Of a stretch of 64,000 nt of DNA, positions 12,765 through 25,700 are shown piece after piece. Numbering within the stretch: the stretch's first letter is position 1; each line of letters starts with the position of its first letter. Both the position numbers and the translations under genes were made by a program. This DNA is from Mya arenaria (lineage: Eukaryota; Mollusca; Bivalvia; Myida; Myidae). The DNA lies in assembly GCF_026914265.1 (NCBI RefSeq), contig NC_069132.1:31862932-31926931 (forward strand), given 5' to 3'. The notes under the pieces were generated by a model. That model saw only the letters and a program-made list of their open reading frames with translations. It was not told the DNA's origin and did no database searches.

Positions 12765-13244
12765 TTTATATTTATGAATAAACCATAACAATGCGGGTTT
12801 TTTTGCTGGAATTACATACGTTATATTGCCTTTAGAGCACGCAAAGGCCCATGTCAGGACCTTCACATGTTTAAAGTTATTGTTTGAATTTGTTATTACC
12901 AAGTACTGTAATGTGTTTCCTTTCAGTTTACTTTAAGAGGTGCGCTGGTAACAAATGGTGACTTGTACATCAAATTACCAAGAAATGTGTTTGATGTTCA
13001 AACAAACATATTGGTGTTCAGAAAGTCTGATAAAATACCCTTTGGAAGTCTGTAAGAACACAAGTAATACAGAATTTGTTTTAATGTGGGACTATCTATA
13101 AGATATGCTGATAAAAAAATCCAATCACATTGGTTGAAGGTCAAAGTCTGATTGATTTTTATATTTTTCTAGGGAAATTTATCGACATGCAATAAATGCC
13201 AATTTCTTTTGCTGAAGCTTCAAAGTTCATCATTGTTTTGCCCA

Positions 13245-13757
13245 AATACTAGAGTGTTTTGCATATTGGGAAGGGTATTTTGCCCAGCTCTGGGGGAAAG
13301 GTGTTTTGTCCAATTATTTATGAAGGGTGTTTTGTCCAATTATTGGGAGAGGTTGTTTTACTCCATTTTGGGGTAAGGGTGTTTTGCCGCTTATTAGGAT
13401 AGGGTGTTATGCCCCATTTTGAGGGAGGGTGTTTTGTCTTATTTTGGGAGAGGGTGTTTTTCACCATTTAGGGGGAGGATATTTTGCCCCATGTTTTGAG
13501 AGGGTGTTTTGCCCAATCAATGGGGGAGTGTGTTTTACCCCATGTTGGGGAGAGTGATTTGCCTCATTCTATGGGAGGGTGTTTGCCCCATTTTGGGGGA
13601 GGGTGTTTTGCCCGATTTTTTGGTAGAGGGTGTTTTGTTCCATTTTGGGGAGGGTGTATTTTGCCCCATTTTAGGGGAGGGTGTTTTGCCCCTTTTTGGG
13701 GGAATAGGGTGTTTTGTCCCATTTTGGGTGAGGATGTTTTGCCCCATTATTGCAGGG
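13245..13757. repeat. About 26-bp minisatellite (GGGTGTTTTGCCCCATTTTG)
   Basis: Around 18 degenerate units of a G-rich/T-rich sequence, GAGGGTGTTTTGCCCCATTT plus GGGG. Unit length varies between about 24 and 30. Reading frames of 70-93 codons on both strands (glycine/cysteine/proline-rich or threonine/proline-rich) are repeat artefacts. Confidence 0.9.
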
Positions 13758-16671
13758 GTTGATAATGTCTATATTTACCATGGATCCTAAAGGGACACCA
13801 CCAATTGAAATCAAGTGTCCCTTTCTGATGTAAGGTGTCCCTTCAAAAATTTGTCTTTGTCTTGTGTGTTAGGATGGACTTTTATAATTATGCATACAGT
13901 TACTACTTGAGGCATGTTAAAGAAAGGCTCTTTAAATATTAATAAAAGTGTATAATTATATAAAGCTGCTTAAGCAATATTAATTAAACAAAAGCCTTAG
14001 AATATTTATTGTATGGATGGACCAGTTGAGGATGATTTATGACAAAATCCTTGGGGTGGGAAATGTTTACAAGGTATCGCAGCTATCCAGGCATGTTTAC
14101 GAACTGTCTCAAGTCTGATGGCTTAGCAAAATGAAGGAAATATTTATAATGTTTTAAATCATTTAATTGATATAATTTGTTTTTACATACTCTTTAAAAA
14201 AAAGAGTAAAATTTCAGCATTTTTTATGAATAAAATACATCACTCAAACACGTAAAGTTTATTATCTTAAGCGTTTCTGCGTAACGACTTCATCAGTAGA
14301 TATAAACAAACCATTTTATGGCATTTTTTATAACATTGCTTGATGGATAGTTGAGATAAATTTAATCTCCTGGGTCTTAACTCCCAACTAGAGACTATTA
14401 CTTAAAATGGGCCGTTGGGGTAAATTAAGTCACAGCCCAAGTCTATTCCACACCCCCAATTCCTCCAGGTTACTAGGCATTCTCATGGGCTTTTATAATT
14501 CTGCCTGTTAGGAATCATCCTCAGTATAATCCTCTTTGCCCGCCACCCACCACATCAGCCAGCCACCCACCACAACAGACTAAACATCGAGTGCAACATT
14601 TGTGTTATGTGATTATATACGGAGAAGATGTACTCATAAAAACAATAGATATTCCAGCACACCACAGATTATCATCATTCATTTCTAAATGGATCAGATT
14701 TTCCTATTTTGTAGGATGGTATTGCGAGCTATAATTGTTATGGTCGCAAGTTTTGGAAAGATTAGACTTGTAACGTTGACTGTTCAATACATTTCCCATC
14801 ATTTTTATCTGTTGAAGTATCCCGTAATGAAATTGGAGATGGATTTACTCGGCAAAAGACAAAAAAACAATATTACGATGTTCTCCGGTTATGTGAAAAC
14901 ATTTCAACAAACATGAAAAATGTGCATAAAGATAACTACGCCCAGTAATGGACTGCCTAGCAACCTGTTAGCTTGTAGTAAATTAAAAAAAAAGGTGCCA
15001 AATATTTCATCTCAAAGAAAGCATAATTTTTTATTGTACATTTCCCAGAACAGAGTGGTTAAATGTGTGTTTTTTTAGGGTTGCATGTCTTGTACTCTTT
15101 AAGGAAATTATTCAAATCAAGTAAGTTTCATGAAACAGCTACCCATAGTGGTTAAGGTGTCCACCTCTCACCCTAGAGACACTGGACTAAGGCTTAAGGT
15201 AGGCCATCCATCATTAGGCCGCAAAGATGTGTCAGTGCATATTTATGACACTACTATTATGATATGACATTAAAGGGAGGTAATTTAACAGAATTTCATT
15301 ATGATTATAAAGCAATCATATTGATTATAAAAGCAATTTTATTAATTTGTTTCTTAAGTAACATAATGCCTATACAAAAAAGCTGTCGGGGGGAGGGGGG
15401 GGGGGGCTTTAAAAATAATCAAACTTAAATTTTGTTATACATTAAAATGAAACACTGATAATGGAAGACTTAATACCTAAATAGACACTGAACTAACAGA
15501 CAACACAGACAGATATCAAATAATATATAATTATTATTTATAATTAATAATTGATAGGGTAACCTCTTGGATCTCATCTTCTATGGTCACCAAAAGAGAG
15601 TTAAAACTAACAAATAACTCCCTTTAAATTGACCTCATGGGGTTGGATGTTTCTAATAAAAGTAATTGGACATAAAAGTTGAAAGAAAATAGTGCAGGAA
15701 ATATCATGAATTATTAGCTATTCACAGGTTTCCATACTATGTTGAATGTTTTATTAATGGCCAGGTGAAAAAGAAAGTTAGTCTTTCCAAGAAATGTTAT
15801 ATTATTTGTTATCTGCCTTGGCTTAAATCAATTGCGATTGGCTATGGTCAGCTAATATTTTGGTGAATATTGATTCTATATTGTTTTCTGGAATATTGTT
15901 TTCTGGGACAAATATTCTCCTAACAATATATATCATTTATTTCATTCTGGACCAGTGATGTTATTATGGACCTGTCTAGTATGTGTGCCACCAATGTCAG
16001 AGTTGATTTATTACCTTGGTAGAAGCCTGTTTCTGGAACACATTTATACCATGTATTGTGAAGCCCAGGAGCTGCATACAATGCTTGACCTGAATTTGGC
16101 GCCCAAGGTCAACAAACTAAAGCTTGACTCCTTGATAATGATATATAAAACTGCTGGACTCCTTAATGGTAATGCAGATTGCAAGAAAGAAGTCTGACTG
16201 GCTCCTTTGCAAAAACAGTTAGTGTTTAACACTGATGACACTGGTGTCTGTATAAGCCAAATGTGGAAAAATGCTGAAAATAAATGACGGAGTGGAGTCC
16301 ACAAAAATACCATTGTCTGTTTGCAATATGGTTTTCCTTAATGTAACCAGAATGTTTGAATCTTCAATCTCAAACATGGTAATAATATTTGTCATGACCA
16401 GTAGATGACCTCTTTTGATTTTGAGGCCAGGTGGTCAAAGGTCATGGTCATGGTGACTGAATGCTCAAAAATAGTTTTAATTCATAATTTTGTCCATTCA
16501 GAAAAACAAACAGGACTTTTGGGCACCCAATATGGATATGAATTGACAATCATGTGGTGCATGTGAATGCTTCAGATTGTATAGATAAAATGGGGTGGTT
16601 CTATAATGGATTAAAAGAGAATTTTGCAATTCAGTCATTTAACGTTGATATCATTCTCTTGTCTGTTTCAG
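13758..16671. other. Intronic stretch upstream of the first exchanger exon
   Basis: AT-rich DNA. A G-run at 15388-15406 (one A inside) and a tRNA-A-box-like piece near 15145-15190 are the only distinctive points. The frame at 15955-16197 has no recognisable domain. The words TGGTCAAAGGTCA near 16431 belong to the GGTCA-rich repeat theme of the window. No exchanger exon upstream of 16672 was found. Confidence 0.5.
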
Positions 16672-16771
16672 AGTGTCGTGGACAAGCTGCTGAAGAAGGC
16701 CAATGTGTCACTGGTTATTGGGACGTCCTCGTGGCGAGAACAGTTTGTTGAGGCCATCACAGTCAGCCCAG
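16672..16771 (+). CDS. NCX exon a (100 nt)
   Basis: Acceptor GTCTGTTTCAG, donor GTATGC. It starts in phase 0 with SVVDKLLKKANVSLVIG, corresponding to the vertebrate segment after Calx-beta domain 2, and ends with one base of a split Gly codon. The preceding exon, expected to end in a Glu-Phe-Lys-like sequence, was not found in 1-16671, so that intron is at least 16.6 kb. Confidence 0.95.
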
Positions 16772-19700
16772 GTATGCTTCTTATGAATTAAATTGTGAAA
16801 ATACCTTTATTTATTGTTGATAACATTTTGACATTACATAGGTTTTGATTATGGTTCTCCATACTTAAAAATAAATATATATAAAAGGACTGTGAACAAT
16901 TGTGGTAGCGCTTCTTTCCTGATTGTGTTTCTACTTCCGTTAAAAGCAGTGAATATGGTCATTGTTTGGAAGTAACATTTTGACAGGAAAGTTAATTAAT
17001 AATCATGATCAGCAATATGACAAACCAAAAAAAGACTGTATGAATGGCTTTTTTCATACTCCTTTTCAACCAATATTATACTTGCTTAAGTGAATGCTTG
17101 TCTTGCAACTTCTTACTTGTTGTATCCCTCTATTGAAAAATTAAGATTTGTTAACAATTTATAAGTGTTTTATTAAATGATAAAATGTAAAACATACCTG
17201 TAAGATGTTGCTATGTGTGAATATACCCTTGTTTTACTAAGCATGAGTTTTTAGATTGTCTGTGTTTCCTAAGAAAGTCGAGGGGCATAAATATTTACCT
17301 TGAACATAACTCAAAAACCATTCAAGACTTTCAAATGAAACTTGGTACCACACACACAAGTTGCCAGAGACAAGACACATTTGTACACCAAGGCCAGTAA
17401 CTCTGACTTCAAAAATTGTTGGCTTCTGCCCCCTTTTTGACAGAAAAAAAACACACCAACAGATGAACTTTGGCGTTCAACCTGCGGCACTAATAATTTA
17501 CTTCTTACATATAATATCTTGTACAAATGTAAAAGATGCAATTTACCTATTGCAATTGTCATTTATAAACAACATGTGAAATTGAAAAAAACAAACAATC
17601 GTGATGTACAATGTACCAAGATACAATGTCAACGTTGTCAAAATATCAACATTCAGTGATACTGAAATTCTCGAATATTCTATTGCATGAAACTGATATT
17701 TAGTAATAGTTATTGTTTATTTTTGCTTTACTTAACCATTTAATTGGCATAGGCTGTGATGAGCACAGCTGCCAAGTCTAATTTTTAAGTAATGAAAAAT
17801 AAATTATAAATATCTTAAGTGTTTGGGCGCGAATGTCTCTTTACAAGCTAATGCAAATGCACGAACCACTGATAACCCATTTAATGAAACCATTTCTAAT
17901 GACCATATTGAACGTTTTGGTCTTTTTTATCCGAAAGGTTTTTTAAACAATTAAATAAGAATCCGTCTAGTGATCTCATTAGCAGAGACATGAGCGTTAA
18001 CACTAATATCCTTTTTTTAATATCCTTTTTTGATGTTACTGATATTCCATGATAATGATATTTTGTTATGATAACTTTCTCTCCATGGAAGATATAAGTG
18101 GAGGTTGGTGATATCTATAGTGGAAACTAGCCGTTCTGTCTTTGCTTTGCATGTGCCAAACTTGTTTTGCGAGTTTAAACATTTATGAACTGGTTTTATT
18201 TATGGACTGGTTTCATGAAAAAAAAATGTTTTCAGTTTGTAAAGGTCCTGTTAAGGTTTTGTCTCTCATATCCAGGCATTCATAGCTATAATAGCTTTAA
18301 TACTGATCAGTTATTTAATTAGATAAAATATATTCATCAATAACGTGACTGCCTCTTGACATGACTGCCTCTCGCTGGAGTTGTTACAAATAAGTAATTT
18401 ATTGAGGACAACTTTTAAAAGTCAAAAAAGTTATAGCAATTAATTTGAAAATACCTAATGTTAAAAAATATATATATTGTAAAATTTATGAAATTTCGTG
18501 AAACTTGTCCCACACCATCTTCAGTTTGCCAAACCATTTTATGAAGAGTGATCAATACATATATAGATAGATTAGTTTCTGTTAAAAGGTGGTAAGTCTA
18601 TTGTTTAAAATGAAATATTTTGAAATAAGAAATGTTAAACAACATTTAAATGATCAAAGTTGCAATTAATTTATTGATCACTTCCGCCACAAATGCTGAC
18701 AATTTTGAAAAATGAATGAAACACATTTTGGTTTGAATGCTTCATCAAAATCTATTTGATTTTAAAAGCATGATGTTTGATTTTTATTTCAGATTATAAA
18801 GAATATTCATTGAAAATAATGCTGTTTTATTTGCAGCTTTTCCTAAGATATTTCTGTCTTTTCTTTGAATTTGATACTTTTTAAACATGCTCTCACATAC
18901 GTTTGGAGGGCAAATATGTCAGCATTTCAAAAGTGGAATATACTCCATTCCAAAAAAGGGTAAAAATATTGACTTTGCAGTTCCCCTGTGTAATAAAATG
19001 CCTCACTGGATAAAGTATGTTTGTATAATTGAAGATTATGCATCATATGTTTTCCGTTGAACATATTATTTGGGATCAAAACTAAAAATGCAAATTTTAT
19101 TTCTGGTCCCAATGGGTTTATCAAATTTCAGGCCGTTGAAAATCACCCACATTGCCCTCCGCCTCCAAGCCGCCCTCCGCCCCCAAGCCTCTATCATGGT
19201 GGGCAAAATATTGATAAACATTCATTACTGCAATTCCATTATTGACGGAAGCATTTTAGGCATTGGCTGTCTCAATATCCTATTTCTATGGGTAACTGCA
19301 AGTTCTTTATTTTTGGTCCTTTATATATCTGCTGTATGCCATTCCTAGTATACCTAAATCGTTTGTTAGTATAAATGTAGCTGTAGTTGGTAGAAGGGAA
19401 GTAATCCCTAGAATTGATACATTAGAAGAGTGATATTGTGTAGGTAGCGGGAGGTTCTACCTTGGAACCTCCAGGGTAGTCTCCATGTCATCTTACTCAT
19501 TTATAACAGAGACATTGATAACATTCTAAGGGTGAAAAAAAGTTCTACCTGCATAGGTTTTTTTATGCTGCTTAGAACTCCCTTGTTTTAATCATTTGGA
19601 TCCTGTGACTTTTAATGGTTTGAAAGGGTTTGTGAATATTTGGCTGATTGTTAAGAATTTTGTTAAAGTTAACAAAGTTGTTAACACCATTGCTGGTTGT

Positions 19701-22700
19701 TAACTTCCAAATATGTTCAACTCTTGAAAACCTATGGGCACACTTTTTGATCTGTAGTATTTGTTATAAGATATGAGGCAACTGTTTTAGCTTAACTTGT
19801 TTCATTTTTTATACATGAGCACATCATAAAAGATATCAAATTGAAAAGTTTAATGCAATACCATTTATCCCATTGTTAACTTTAACAAAGTTCTGAACAA
19901 TCAGCCTAGTGTTGTGTAGAAAATAGAAATAATGATACTTAACTCCAGTAGAGGGTGCAATAAATACCACTACTAACACCATCATAATTGTAGAATATTA
20001 GCTTTCTTTATGACAACGCTAACTAAGTATTTCCTTTGACTGCCATTCACGTTAACATAGCCTGGATGTTTCTTTTATTCCTTGCTTGCAACAGTTACAA
20101 GAATAAGTGATTACAAACATGTGCGGGCTTAATAAAACTTCTGCAAAAAATTCACATACATTTTTGCAGGTTATGTCAATCCTATTGTCATAGGCACTTG
20201 CTAGAATAATAGTACATTACATATCGATGGCCTCACTTCCAAATGTCGAAGCTGCAAATCCCATGTTTTCAGTAGCAACGTTTTCAGTATTTAATCATTG
20301 TAATTTGATCACACTTGAAGTTTCAGCATTTTTGCTTCTATGGTGATGTAAAAATTCCGCAACAGAAAAAATGCAGCTTTGGCATTTTAAAGTGAGGCCA
20401 TCTATTTCCAGTAGTATATTACAAATTGTAAAGAAAGGCCAATGTCTAGAAAGTAATATTTTTATCTCCTTCTTGCAACATAAATTTTCCCTTTCAATTC
20501 AAAAAGTAAATGAAAGTGTTTAAACAAAAAAAATATAGAAGAAATTGAGACCTATTACTGAATAATGTGATTTCGTGATGGTTGGATATATTTATTATGT
20601 CGCCTGTGCAGTATAGCAGACACATAGAGATCATGTTGTCTGGCTTTGCTGGCATGTGTTCAATCAACAGCCAGATAGCACAATTAACTTCAGAGTTATG
20701 GACCTTGAATTGCCAAAATAATTACAAAAGCTCTCTAACATAAGAATTTATTTTCCAATCTTTACCTAATTTGATTATGATGTTTATTATTATAAAACAT
20801 CGACTGAATGGGTTCAACAGCCAGATTTTACTTTTAACTCCAGAGTTGTCGCACTTGATCTGTCAAAAGTTGGCAAAAAATGCCCTGTCAGAACTCTTTT
20901 TATTGGTATAATATCTAAACTGACTTCAATCAACAGCCAGATCGCATGGTCCTTTATATGACAAAATTATACCAAATTTACTTTGACCATTCTAAATCTA
21001 AACATTTGTTATTCAGTCTTTACTTCACTGTTTAACAATTTTTTCAAGAAATAATATCTTCAATCAAGTTGAAGTTCAATCAACAACCAAACTATTTACC
21101 AATTTATATACATCATCATATATTGCACAAGTTTGATAGCTTGCTAGATTGCAACAGTCTCTGCGGAGGTATTGGCCTTGAATGGACCAAATTGACCATC
21201 TTTACATACAATACATTATATTTTTGAACTAACTTCATCAAGTTCTATAGTGCAACATATGGGTCGGAAATCATTTTTTTGTTCAATAATTTTACCCCAA
21301 AAGTGGGTGCTCCATGCAGGCGACATATTGAATTTGCCAAAATTCTTGTAATGCTTTGTAACTGTAAGCATTAAAGTTGTCGTTAGGATATCTGCTACTA
21401 ATGATTAAGTATGTTCATGTATATTAGAAAAAATTAATGACCAATGTTTGCAATTACATAGCCACATGTGAGAGATGGGAGGAATGTAACAGTTGACGTC
21501 AAGGCAAGATGCCAGTCTGATGGATAGCATATGTAGCACAAACTTGACAGTACCTGAGTTATTATTTTTAAAAAAAAATCTGAACCAGTCTGATTCAATG
21601 TTCTTTATTTTGTTATTTATGCCACAAACAGTCATCGAAAACGTTTTGTCAATGTGAAGTGAATTAACCAGAGTAAAAACTAGATTAAGCCAATTTATCT
21701 AAAATGCATAAATAATGAATTATTTACTATTGTACAAAAAAAATATGTCCAGCTGTGATGCCTAGTTAACTAGATGTAATTTGTATAATTTGTATTTTAT
21801 TACAGTCTCTGCATGATCAGATCTGACCTTAGTTTCCCCACCTCAAGATTACATGATTCTGTACACAATGCAGGGGAGATAATTCTCATAATAGAGATCT
21901 GTTATAGATTGTTACAGACGTAGTGCTATAAGTCATGGTTTGGTTTCAGGGAAAAAACTTGATGATGATGATTCAGGTAACATATGGTACTTGGAAATCG
22001 TGTTTATTCAGATGTACAGACTTGTCTGTCAGTACTCTACTATATGCCTGCAGTTAATGTAATACAGGTGCTAAATATACTATCATGCTGATCCATATTG
22101 CTTAAACACTAATCCTCCATCACTGTTATTAATAAAGACCTTTTATCATTCTGCTGTTTCACTACAAACAATTGAGGAGAGGTTTTTCTTCAAAACATAA
22201 GTGTTGTATGCTGGAACACAGTATTTGAAGTGCCACTTAACAAAAAAAGTAAACAAGAAATGATATGATATGAAGTGGTTGCCTTCTTGGAAAGATTTGA
22301 AATTAAAAATCAGGATTTTTTTGTCTTTTCTCTGCTTTTTCTCTGCAATTTTTACTAACATTCCACTATTTCACTGAAACTTTTCACGGAGATCACAACC
22401 TAGTCCCACTGCAGCTGCCTTAATATGTAAATAGATTGCCGAGGCATAAACTTCACACTCTTTAATGTTTCAAACACCACTTTAATGCTTATGTTTGAAT
22501 CTCAAAAATAGTTTTAAGTGATTTGAATTAGATTTTGTTTATCTTACGTAATCTGTTAAATGTTTATTGTTTAAAGTGTTGCATCTTCCCAATACACTTA
22601 ATGCCACTCGGTAAATTTGTGAATTCAAAATCAAGTTAAGATATTTTTTGGTAAAGACTTTCTAATTTACATGTTGCTCCCTAGTTGTGGACTGTACCAA

Positions 22701-25700
22701 ATGCTTCAAAGACAACATTTAGTGAATACGGTTGTAGGGTATGGTGCCATAAAAGGCTACAGTCCACTCTTTTACTAAAGCAACTTTTAAGCTTCAAACA
22801 AACATCATTTTGTACAAATCTATATTCTATAAATATTGTGTGTTGGTATGAATATAGTTTATGTGGCAATCCTCTTTTAGGCAAAAGTCAACCCAAAGGC
22901 ACCTTACAGTTCATGATATACAGTCTGCTATAAGAACTATGTCCTCATGATAGTACATGTAATGATGTGTTATGTGTGTTTTAGGTGAGGAGGATGAGGA
23001 TGAAGACAAGCTGCCCTCATGCTCTGACTATGTGATGCACTTCCTGACACTCTTCTGGAAGGTCGTGTTTGCTCTCATACCTCCCACAGGTAAGTGTAGG
23101 TATAAACTACCCGTGGGAGAAAAGCATACAAATCAGTTGTTAAGCAACCGTTTAAAGTGTGAAAGGTCTCGGTTTCAAACCCTTAATGCATAATACCAGA
23201 AGTAGTTAAAGTGGCTCGTGATCGTATGAGTGATCCAGGGCCTCTTGCCTGGTGCTCAGCATTACAGGATAGTACTGGGAAATTTGGAGTACTTGGTGCT
23301 CGGGTAAATTAGTTTCCCCATGTATAAGTGCTTTACAATAGGCACATTTAAGATCCAAATGGTCTATTTAAAAACATGCTAGTGTATCAAACTGGGAGCT
23401 CCTTGTATCTAGCTTTTAAATACGCTTTGATTTGTGGTGGTGTAACATTGAAATACACTTTAATATGTGACTGTGTCACGTGTAAATACACTTGATTTGT
23501 ATGGTGTCACTGCTCTGTCAAGCCATAATGCAGCTAATGGCAGGGACTCTAAAATACAAACAGAAAATGTCGGTGAAATAAGCCCACAAGCCATGCATTG
23601 TTAAAATGGTATCCAGCTTCATAGAATATTTAATTTGATATGATGGGATTGTTGCACTGTAAGAATTCATGATTGTTGAAAATAAGATTTTTTTGTTGGT
23701 AGGTATTACATAAAATGTTTACATTTTCATGGACTAGAAATATATGTTTTTTATGATTTTCTGAGTGCTTGTAAATAATTCTTTGACGAGGAAGTTTTTT
23801 GTAAAGAAATGATCTTAATATTAATACAGGTAATTGATGAAAAAATATGGTCTGTATATCATAAATCATGTAAATAGATAAATATACTCTCCTCACTTCC
23901 TCCATGAATACTTGCTGAGATAAATGCTCCCATAAATTATCTTGAAGGAATAAATTTCCTTGGAAATGATCACCAGTTGTCTGGTGTAATACATAACACA
24001 CTCGCTTTTCACCAAGGCGTCCTTTGTACCAAGGCTTCTAAAGTTTGATTCCTGGGCTGGTTTTCAATTGGTCTGAATTGGATCTAAGAATGGTGTAGCT
24101 AATCGGATTACTTGTTATTTTTAACTGACCTATAGTGTGAGTGAAGCCAATGATGTATGACCATAAGATCAACTTAAGTTAAATATTATATACCATCCCA
24201 GGCCTTTGCACATGTGAGTTTATTTGGTGGTCATCCATACAAAACATCATTCAGTGTAACATTGAGCCTAAAATCATACTTAGTATTGATATTGTACTCA
24301 CTTATTTAATCATGTAATATATTCCCTATCTACAGATTACTGGGGTGGTTGGCTGTGTTTCTCTGTGTCAATCGGCATGATCGGGTTGTTGACGGCCTTT
24401 ATCGGAGACCTGGCATCAAGCTTCGGATGTACGATCGGCCTGAAGGACTCAATCACTGCCATCTCATTTGTGGCCCTTGGAACCAGTGTACCAGGTATGG
24501 AATCAGTGTAATCCAGTATTAAGATTGCTAAGTTTTTAGCTCACCTGAGCATTGAATGCTCAAGGTGAGCTTTTTGTGTTTTGTATGTTGTCCGTCCGTA
24601 AACAATTGTTTCAATGGACTTCTCTAAAAACTTGATAAGCCTCTTCCTGAACTGAAGTATTGTAACTCTATGCCGCAAAACACTGGATGCTTGGGCAACG
24701 GAGACAAACATATACATTTTTTGTAACTTTCAGAGCAAATAATCAAAATTAAAAAAAATAAACAGCAATGATCATTTGGTGACCCTCTCTGGAACAAACT
24801 TGATCCATTAAAGATTATGGCTACATTGGGCCTTGCATGTGTACTTCCTACATGTTTTATTATCCCCCGCCGAATCAAAGGTTTCGGGAGGGGGATATTG
24901 TTTTGGCGTTGTCCGTCCGTCTGTCATTCCATCCGTCTGTCCTGAACCATATCTTAGTAGGCATTTATCAGAAAATGTTCAAACTTGGTCAGAATGTTCT
25001 CCTTGATCACATCTCAACCACATGTAAAAGTGGGTCACATGGGGTCAAAAACTAGGCCAAATCTTAGAAAAATCTTTGGAACAAACTAGAGGCATGGTCA
25101 AATATTCATGAAACATAATCAAAACGTTTTCCTTGATGAACTCTTGGATGTATATAAAACTGGGTCACATATGATCAAAAATTAGGTCACTAGGTCAAAT
25201 TCATAGAAACTATTACAAATGTTACTCTATATACAAAACTTCCATTTTAAATAATTCCAAACAAACTCAAACTTATATCCAACATTCATAACGGTCCATT
25301 TCTTTGCAGCCATAATATTACATGTTAATTTAGGAATATTCCACCTACTTTTCATATCCAATCCATGAACTTTGCCTAATCAGGCAGGGGATATCAATTC
25401 AACAAATTTTCTTGTTTTAATAGATTTACCTAAAAATTTAAAAATCCTAAAAAAGTTCAAATTTATTTGACAGAAATAATCATAAGGTGATGGTTTATAA
25501 AATTTGCTAAAATGAAACAACTTGGTAGACCTGATTCTCAGTTTTACACTAAAGGGACTAAAAATCTGATCGTTAACTTTTGACCCCTTTTCTTATTTTG
25601 CAATAAGTTTCAAAAGTGTCCTTTAAGATGGCAGACTGTTCTTTCACAAATTGTTTACAGAAGAATTTTGAAAATCTTCTCTAATAAATTGCAAGTTAAA

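Noticed and set aside
12923..12950. TTTCAG followed by a short open stretch and GTAACA, resembling a 21-nt exon
   Set aside because: Too short, with no fit to the exchanger sequence; such pairs are expected by chance in AT-rich introns.
13484..13790. Gly/Cys/Pro-rich frames on both strands
   Set aside because: Minisatellite artefact of the GGGTGTTTTGCCCC array.
15145..15200. A-box-like ATAGTGGTTAAGG followed by tRNA-like words
   Set aside because: No matching B-box at the proper distance and no cloverleaf; not called as a tRNA gene.
15955..16197. 80-codon plus-strand frame just upstream of the first exchanger exon
   Set aside because: No similarity that I recognise to the exchanger or another family; the frame ends at a stop and not at a splice donor.
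23991..24100. tRNA-like segment with B-box word GGCTTCTAAAGTTTGATTCC
   Set aside because: No acceptor stem or anticodon arm could be folded by eye; at most a decayed tRNA-derived SINE.
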